NCBI GenBank assembly: GCA_017613225.1
Contig: JAGAEH010000083.1
Location: 1 to 10,662, forward strand
From: Lachnospiraceae bacterium
GTDB taxonomy: Bacteria > Bacillota > Clostridia > Lachnospirales > Lachnospiraceae
Direction: 5' to 3'
Length of the DNA: 10,662 nt
A program made the translations under genes and the position numbers. Under the pieces are notes generated by a model. The model saw nothing but the letters and a program-made list of their open reading frames with translations. It made no database searches and was not told the origin of the DNA. Below, in pieces: positions 5,989 through 10,662 of this stretch. Numbering within the stretch: position 1 is the first letter of the stretch; each line of letters starts with the position of its first letter.

Positions 5989-6009
5989 TCTTGTCTTGCT
6001 TGCTGTTCC

Positions 6010-7020
6010 TTATTTGGTCAGCTCGCTGAAGTACTTGATCGTCCTTACCATCTGAGAGGTATAGGAGTTCTCGTTGTCATACCAGGCAACGCACTTCACC
6101 AGAGTCTTGCCGTCGCCCATGGGCATGCACTTGGTCTGAGTGCCGTCAAACAGGGAGCCGTAGGTCATGCCGATGACGTCGGTGGAAACGATCTCATCCT
6201 CGGTGTAGCCGTAGGAATCGGACTGAGCAGCCTTCATGGCTTCGTTCACGGCAGCCTCATCGACCTCGCCGTTGACAACAGCGATCAGCTGGGTCAGGGA
6301 GCCGGTCGGGACCGGTACGCGCTGCGCGCAGCCGTCCAGCTTGCCCTTCAGTTCCGGAATGACCAGGCCAATGGCCTTGGCGGCGCCGGTGCTGTTGGGA
6401 ACGATGTTGATGGCGGCGGAACGGGCTCTGCGCAGGTCACCCTTGCGGTGAGGGCCGTCCAGGATCATCTGATCGCCGGTGTAAGCATGGATGGTGGTCA
6501 TGTAGCCCTTCTCGATGGCGGCCAGCTTGTTCAGCGTGTCAGCCATGGGAGCCAGGCAGTTGGTGGTGCAGGAAGCGGCGGAAATGATGGTATCCTCGGC
6601 AGTGATGGTGCCCTCGTTAACGCCGAACACGATGGTGGGAAGGTCATTGCCCGCAGGAGCGGAAATGACGACGTGCTTTGCGCCCGCATTGATGTGGGCC
6701 ATGGCTTTGGCCTTGGAAGTGTAGAAACCGGTGCACTCCAGGACTACGTCCACGTCCAGTTCCTTCCAGGGCAGGTTGTTGGCGTCCGCCTCTTTGTACA
6801 GCGGAATGGAAACGCCGTTGATGATGATGCAGTCCTCACCGGCCTTGATGTCTGCATCGAAACGCTTCTGAGCAGAATCATACTTTAACAGATGAGCGAG
6901 CATCTTGGGATCGCACAGATCGTTGAAAGCCACCAGTTCATAACCATCGGCTACGAACATCTGGCGCAGAGCCAGGCGGCCGATCCTGCCTAAACCGTTA
7001 ATAGCAACTCTAACTGACAT
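6010..7020 (-). CDS. gap: Glyceraldehyde-3-phosphate dehydrogenase, type I, NAD-dependent
   Basis: Oxidatively phosphorylates glyceraldehyde 3-phosphate to 1,3-bisphosphoglycerate, the substrate of the Pgk encoded about 2 kb further on; cytosolic homotetramer. The 336-residue length is typical. The N-terminal Rossmann motif INGLGRIGR is at 7-15, and FNDL (32-35) supplies the Asp favouring NAD. The active site ASCTTNCLAP is at 149-158 with Cys151, and His178 lies in TTIHAYTGDQ (175-184). Arg-containing phosphate-site segments (RRARSAAINIVP, 197-208) and the C-terminal WYDNENSY (313-320) are present. GGAGGT about 6 bases upstream supports the ATG at 7020. The gene has its own promoter and terminator. 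A CggR-type regulator gene, often next to gap in Bacillota, is not in front of it; a cell wall hydrolase gene is there instead. Confidence 0.98.
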   Translation of the reverse strand: MSVRVAINGLGRIGRLALRQMFVADGYELVAFNDLCDPKMLAHLLKYDSAQKRFDADIKAGEDCIIINGVSIPLYKEADANNLPWKELDVDVVLECTGFYTSKAKAMAHINAGAKHVVISAPAGNDLPTIVFGVNEGTITAEDTIISAASCTTNCLAPMADTLNKLAAIEKGYMTTIHAYTGDQMILDGPHRKGDLRRARSAAINIVPNSTGAAKAIGLVIPELKGKLDGCAQRVPVPTGSLTQLIAVVNGEVDEAAVNEAMKAAQSDSYGYTEDEIVSTDVIGMTYGSLFDGTQTKCMPMGDGKTLVKCVAWYDNENSYTSQMVRTIKYFSELTK

Positions 7021-7040
7021 AGAATACCTCCAAAAATATT

Positions 7041-7066
7041 AAGATTGAGATTTTTTCTCCAATCTT
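7041..7066. promoter_or_regulatory. Inverted repeat in the gap leader (possible operator or leader hairpin)
   Basis: AAGATTG (7041-7047) and CAATCTT (7060-7066) are perfect 7-base arms around a 12-base A/T-rich centre, partly extendable with AGA/TCT. It sits immediately downstream of the -10 box, over the expected transcription start and about 20 bases before the gap ATG. That position fits repressor binding or a 5' UTR stem. It does not show the CGGGAC/TGTC pattern of the B. subtilis CggR operator. Confidence 0.5.
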
Positions 7067-7067
7067 T

Positions 7068-7076
7068 ACTATATCA
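7068..7076 (-). promoter_or_regulatory. Extended -10 promoter of gap
   Basis: On the minus strand, TGATATAGT (7068-7076) matches the extended -10 form TGnTATAAT with one mismatch. A weak -35 candidate, GTAGAC, lies 17 bases upstream; the TG extension may compensate. It lies in the 91-base spacer after the hydrolase gene, which contains no clear terminator, so some read-through from upstream is possible. Confidence 0.6.
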
Positions 7077-7111
7077 CAATTTGCGGATTCGTCTACAAAA
7101 AGTTTTTCGCG

Positions 7112-9673
7112 TCACTTCGGCATCGCCGCAGGGGTGGCGGGCATGTTCTTGTAGACCGGAATGTAGAACTTCAGCGTCGTGGTGGTGCGCAGTTCCTCCG
7201 TATAGGCCTGTCCCAGCAGCCAGCCTTCGGCCCAGGCGGCGTCGATGTTGGTGCAGTACTGATGGACCGCGTCGTGGAACCGCTTGGTGTACAGGGTATT
7301 CTGGCCGTTGTCCAGGTAATTCTCCTTGAAGTACAGCGCGCCGCCCTTGACGGCCTTCTCCCGGGTGTTCCAGGGCTTTCCGTAGGAGGTGTTCTTCTTC
7401 GGTTCCTTCATGCCGCTGGCGTACCAGAGGGCCCGCTGCCAGGCGTTGTATCCCAGGGTCTCGTCCTGGTATCCGCCGATGTAGAAATAATTGTAGTATC
7501 CCTTCCGGGTCTCGGTCTTTCCGGTGGGAAGCACCACCTCGATGGAAGCGGTGCCGGAGATGGCCGGCTTTTCGCTGCCGTCCGACAGTTTCAGTGTGGT
7601 GCCCATCTCCTGGGTCATCAGGCACAGAAGGGCCAGGGGGTTGAAGCCCGCGGCCTTGCCCGCGTTGTAGACCATCTTCGGATAATTGACCACGTCTCCG
7701 TTCTTATGCTTGTAGGACGTCTTGGACAGCCAGTCGCTGCCCTTGGCGACGGCGGCCTTCTTCACCGCCTCCGCCGTCTGGGATTCATCATAGTGCAGAT
7801 CCAGGAACTGGAAGAAGCTGTTGCCGTCCGGATCCATGAAATTGCGGGGATCCAGATAGTACTTGATGATGGCCTTCGACGCGATGGTCAGGCTGCTGGA
7901 GTCGAAGCCCACGGGATAATAATAGCCGTCGGACTGCTTTTCCGTATAATAGCCCCTGTACCACTTTTTGGACCGGACTTCGTTGGAGAACCAGGAAGCC
8001 GGATGGCCCTCGTCCAGGAAGATCAGGCTCACAGCCTTCGTTCCGTACCAGGGCGACGGCAGATAGTGGATGTCAATGCCGGCGGCCTTGTTCTCGTAGT
8101 CGAACATGTACTGCTTGTTTACGGCCTGCGTCCAGGTCAGGCCCGTATCCTGGGCGACGAACTCCCAGTCCGGATACTTTTTGTGCAGGGCTACCAGATA
8201 GGGGATATAGCTGTCCGGGAAGCCCGCTTTTTCCAGCTTCAGTTCATAGCCGGTACGCGCCACGATGTAGGTCCCCGTGCGGCCCACCACCTTCACCTCC
8301 TGATTCGCTGCGGTGTAGAGTCCCTTGGCGTTGGAGGGGACTTCCACTTTGTTCAGCAGCTTGCCGGAGGGAGTCGCGAAGGGGCAGACGTAGCCGTTAA
8401 TGGTCACCTTCCCCTTCACCATCTTCCCGGTCTCATCGAAATAATAGTAGTAATTGCTGATCTTCCGCAGGCCGGTCAGCATCTTGTAGCTGGATTTGCT
8501 GAAGTAATACTTATAGCCGCTGATGGTCTTCCATCCGGAGCCGCGCACGCCTTCGCTGCTGAAGTAATAATAGGCCTTTCCGATCAGGGTCTTGCCCACC
8601 GCCATGACGCCGGTGTCCGCGTTGAAGTAGTACCGCTTGCCGTCGATGGTCATCCAGCCTTTCTGGAGCTTTCCGTCGCTGCTGAAATAGTAGGTCTTCT
8701 TGCTGATCACGGTAAAGCCCACGGACATCTGGCCGTTGGACTTTTTAAAGTAGTACTTGTCCTCTCCGATGGTCCGCCAGCCCGTCAGCATCACGCCCTT
8801 GTCGCTGAACAGATAGTAGATGTTGCTGATCTTCGTCAGGCCGGTCTGCATGCGGCCGTTTTTGACACTGAAATAGTATTTGGAGGAGCCGATGGTCTGC
8901 CAGCCCTTCAGCATCAGGCCGTCCGCGTTGAAATAATAGGTGTAGGAATCCAGCTTTTTGAATCCGGTCACCATCTTTCCGCTGGTCTTCAGGAAGTAAT
9001 AGGACCCGCCGTCGATCTTCTGCCAGCCGAAGAGTTCTTTCCCCTCAGCGTCAAACAAATAGAAGGCATCCGCGATCTGGGTCTTGCCCACCGCCATGAC
9101 GCCTGTCTCCTGATCAAAGTAATAGATGCTTTCGCCGATGGTCTGGAAGCCGGTCTGATTCTGGCCCAGCTCATTGAAATAATAGACTTTTTTGCTGATG
9201 GTGACAAAGCCGACGGCCATCTGGCCGCTGTCCTTTTTGAAATAGTATTTGTAGTCTCCTATGGTCTGCCAGCCGGTCAGCATCCTGCCGTCTTCCCCGA
9301 AGAGATACTGCGCCCCGTCGATGTCCGCGGTGCTGGTGTACATGTAGCCCTCGTCCGGGTCGAAGTAATGCAGACAGCCGTCGATGGTCTGCCAGCCGGT
9401 CTGGTTTTTGCCGTCCTCGGCAAAGAAATAGTACTGGTTTTCGATGGACACGACCCCGGTCACCATGACGCCGGTGGCCTTCTTGAAGTAGTACCTGGCG
9501 TCGTCGATGACCTGCCAGCCCTTCAGCTTTTCGCCGTCCTGGTAATAGAAGGTCTCGCCCTCTTCCGTGACCCAGCCGTTTTCCCCTTCCGCCAGTGCTT
9601 CCGCGCGGAAAAACAGCAGTGCCAGGATCAGGACGATCCCGATCCATATGATCTTTTTTGCCTGAAAAGCCAT
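7112..9673 (-). CDS. Secreted cell wall hydrolase: choline-binding-type repeats plus GH73-like N-acetylglucosaminidase domain
   Basis: This 853-residue exported protein probably cleaves the glycan strand of peptidoglycan and may act in separation or turnover. Residues 1-28 form a signal peptide (KK, then hydrophobic IIWIGIVLILALLFF, cleavage near ALA|EG). Residues 33-425 hold about 19 wall-binding repeats spaced 20-21 residues apart, each with a YYF-type strand followed by G-Q/V-M and GW/GF. They alternate in type, giving a 41-residue super-period. A linker (430-480) leads to FPDSYIPYLVALHKKYPDWEF (484-504; seen in clostridial glucosaminidases). The C-terminal domain (about 590-830) contains LALLCLMTQEMGT (680-691, Glu689 probable acid) and GYYNYFYIGGY (725-735), typical of GH73/LytD-like enzymes. 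The ligand of the repeats may be choline or another wall polymer. GGGAG precedes the ATG; the gene starts 12 bases after the GIY-YIG gene. Confidence 0.88.
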   Translation of the reverse strand: MAFQAKKIIWIGIVLILALLFFRAEALAEGENGWVTEEGETFYYQDGEKLKGWQVIDDARYYFKKATGVMVTGVVSIENQYYFFAEDGKNQTGWQTIDGCLHYFDPDEGYMYTSTADIDGAQYLFGEDGRMLTGWQTIGDYKYYFKKDSGQMAVGFVTISKKVYYFNELGQNQTGFQTIGESIYYFDQETGVMAVGKTQIADAFYLFDAEGKELFGWQKIDGGSYYFLKTSGKMVTGFKKLDSYTYYFNADGLMLKGWQTIGSSKYYFSVKNGRMQTGLTKISNIYYLFSDKGVMLTGWRTIGEDKYYFKKSNGQMSVGFTVISKKTYYFSSDGKLQKGWMTIDGKRYYFNADTGVMAVGKTLIGKAYYYFSSEGVRGSGWKTISGYKYYFSKSSYKMLTGLRKISNYYYYFDETGKMVKGKVTINGYVCPFATPSGKLLNKVEVPSNAKGLYTAANQEVKVVGRTGTYIVARTGYELKLEKAGFPDSYIPYLVALHKKYPDWEFVAQDTGLTWTQAVNKQYMFDYENKAAGIDIHYLPSPWYGTKAVSLIFLDEGHPASWFSNEVRSKKWYRGYYTEKQSDGYYYPVGFDSSSLTIASKAIIKYYLDPRNFMDPDGNSFFQFLDLHYDESQTAEAVKKAAVAKGSDWLSKTSYKHKNGDVVNYPKMVYNAGKAAGFNPLALLCLMTQEMGTTLKLSDGSEKPAISGTASIEVVLPTGKTETRKGYYNYFYIGGYQDETLGYNAWQRALWYASGMKEPKKNTSYGKPWNTREKAVKGGALYFKENYLDNGQNTLYTKRFHDAVHQYCTNIDAAWAEGWLLGQAYTEELRTTTTLKFYIPVYKNMPATPAAMPK

Positions 9674-9685
9674 ATACTCTCCCGC

Positions 9686-9943
9686 TTAATGTACCTCGAT
9701 CAGCGCAAGCTTTTCTTTTCTGGACAGCCTTTTGATGGCCGCTTCCCGTTTCAATGCCGTTGACCTGGAATCAAACACTTCGTGATAGACCAGCTCCACC
9801 GGCCTGCGGCTTCTGGTGTACTTTGCCCCCGCTCCTTCGTTGTGAGCTTCCAGGCGGTGCGCCAGATCCGTGGTCCAGCCGGTATACAGTGATCCGTCGG
9901 AACATTTTAAAATATACACATAGTGGATTTCCGTGTCAACCAT
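9686..9943 (-). CDS. GIY-YIG nuclease-superfamily protein (UPF0213/YhbQ-like)
   Basis: An 85-residue single-domain protein. It shows the GIY-YIG fold signature: YVYIL (8-12), YTGWT (20-24), Arg30 in DLAHRL, and Glu67 in KREAAIK, the positions of the tyrosines, catalytic Arg and metal-binding Glu in UvrC-type domains. YTRSRRPVELVYHE (42-55) matches the UPF0213/YhbQ family. The family is thought to act on DNA, but no specific role can be assigned from the sequence. The ATG at 9943 is kept because YVYIL must lie near the start, although no strong ribosome binding site precedes it; an AT-rich 11-base tandem repeat occupies that position. It lies between ispE (58 bases upstream) and the cell wall hydrolase gene (12 bases downstream), probably in one transcript. 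Confidence 0.88.
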   Translation of the reverse strand: MVDTEIHYVYILKCSDGSLYTGWTTDLAHRLEAHNEGAGAKYTRSRRPVELVYHEVFDSRSTALKREAAIKRLSRKEKLALIEVH

Positions 9944-9948
9944 TTGCT

Positions 9949-9980
9949 TAATATTTTAGTAATATTTTAGTAATATTTTT
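9949..9980. repeat. AT-rich 11-bp tandem repeat before the GIY-YIG gene
   Basis: TAATATTTTAG occurs at 9949-9959 and 9960-9970, followed by an imperfect third copy (9971-9980). It fills the spacer between ispE and the GIY-YIG start codon. On the minus strand it gives several AT-rich -10-like hexamers, so it might act as a promoter or keep the leader unstructured. No matching -35 was found. Confidence 0.65.
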
Positions 9981-10001
9981 CCCTGATCTCTTGAAATTCC
10001 G

Positions 10002-10662
10002 TCAATCACAGACCTCTGAATTATTACGATCCAGAAGGGAAGCCCGCCAGACGCCGTATGTTCTTGATAAGACCTCCGCCGCCAGATCCCGCTCTTCTTC
10101 CCTTTCGAACAGGCCGAATACGCAGGAACCGGAGCCGGTCATCAGTGCTCCCCGGGCCCCCAGGCGGAGCATCTCGGCTTTGAGATCTTCCACTTTCTCC
10201 CGCTGCGCCGGATCCAGCAGCTGTTCAAACACGTTGAAGAGACTGCCGCAAAGGCTTTCCAGATCCCCCTCTTCCATCGCCTTGATCAGCGCGCCGGCGT
10301 TCTCCGGCTGCTGAAGGTCCGTCCTGCCGTCAAAGCGGCCGTACATCTCCTTCGTGCTGCAGGCAAAGCCGGGGGAAACGATCAGAAGCTGCGCTTTCAC
10401 GCGGCATTCCAGAGGCGTCAGGACCTCGCCGATCCCTCTTCCCAGGCTGGGCTCCGCAAGCAGCAGCGCCGGCACGTCGGCCCCCAGTCTTTCCGCATAG
10501 GAAAACAGCTGCTCCCGGCTCAGTTCCAGGCTGCATAAGATCTCCAGAAGCTTTAAGAACACGGCCGCGTCAGCGCTTCCTCCACCCAGTCCAGCGCCGG
10601 AAGGGATGATCTTGGTCAACATTACGTCCAGACCGCCCAGTTCCGGGTGATCCGCTTTGATC
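10002..10662 (-). CDS. ispE: 4-diphosphocytidyl-2-C-methyl-D-erythritol kinase (5' end beyond window)
   Basis: IspE phosphorylates CDP-methylerythritol with ATP in the non-mevalonate (MEP) isoprenoid pathway. The frame is open to the window edge; 219 residues are visible, so roughly the first 70-80 are missing. The first in-frame Met seen (10622) is internal. GHMP-kinase motifs are clear: the ATP-binding PSGAGLGGGSADAA (visible residues 20-33), GADVPALLL followed by GRGIGE, and the C-terminal glycine loop MTGSGSCVFGLF. The GADVP segment is followed by ALLLAEPSLGRG rather than the more usual FxLxGGxAxG, a modest divergence. It ends with a TGA at 10002-10004, 58 bases before the GIY-YIG gene, with no intrinsic terminator seen between them. 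Confidence 0.95.
   Translation of the reverse strand, partial: IKADHPELGGLDVMLTKIIPSGAGLGGGSADAAVFLKLLEILCSLELSREQLFSYAERLGADVPALLLAEPSLGRGIGEVLTPLECRVKAQLLIVSPGFACSTKEMYGRFDGRTDLQQPENAGALIKAMEEGDLESLCGSLFNVFEQLLDPAQREKVEDLKAEMLRLGARGALMTGSGSCVFGLFEREEERDLAAEVLSRTYGVWRASLLDRNNSEVCD

Noticed and set aside
7085..7111. Possible terminator after the cell wall hydrolase gene
   Set aside because: AAAAACTTTTT leaves a single-base loop and only A-T pairs, without a GC stem and following T-run, so it would not be a usual intrinsic terminator.
7262..9763. 833-codon open frame on the plus strand opposite the cell wall hydrolase gene
   Set aside because: It mirrors the codon bias of the real gene and its translation has no recognisable domains. 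The opposite strand has a signal peptide, repeats and an enzyme domain.

Overview
The window looks like a chromosomal segment of a low-to-mid GC-neutral Gram-positive anaerobe, most likely a Clostridia/Lachnospiraceae-type Bacillota. This rests on strong AGGAGG-type ribosome binding sites, a gap / pgk-tpi-gpmI glycolytic arrangement, and a cell wall hydrolase built from choline-binding-type repeats plus a glucosaminidase-like domain. The taxon is inferred and no rRNA or marker gene confirms it.

Right side (about 7.1-10.66 kb, minus strand): the 3' part of ispE (isoprenoid kinase) enters from the window edge. It is followed by a small GIY-YIG endonuclease-like gene and a large secreted cell wall hydrolase with about 19 N-terminal wall-binding repeats. 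The close spacing suggests one transcription unit.

Centre and left (0-7.02 kb, minus strand): gap (glyceraldehyde-3-phosphate dehydrogenase) has its own extended -10 promoter, a leader inverted repeat and a clear intrinsic terminator. About 2 kb further on, pgk, tpi and gpmI form a tight operon with its own promoter, followed 8 bases later by an alpha/beta hydrolase gene that runs off the window. Together gap, pgk, tpi and gpmI cover the triose-phosphate section of glycolysis. Enolase and pyruvate kinase are not in the window.

Between gap and pgk (4.1-5.95 kb) is an accessory island. A DinJ/YafQ-type toxin-antitoxin pair lies on the plus strand, opposite to all other genes, with its own consensus promoter and a palindromic operator. 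It is bracketed by two copies, in the same orientation and 1029 bases apart, of a gap-free repeat of about 206 bp (4 differences counted by eye). The repeat core can fold into a long nested hairpin. Each core runs into a GC-rich array of degenerate 40-43 bp units. A further pair of 38-bp GCCGGC-bounded elements in inverted orientation lies between the island and the gap terminator. The repeat family and its association with a toxin-antitoxin module inside a glycolytic locus are the most unusual part of the window.
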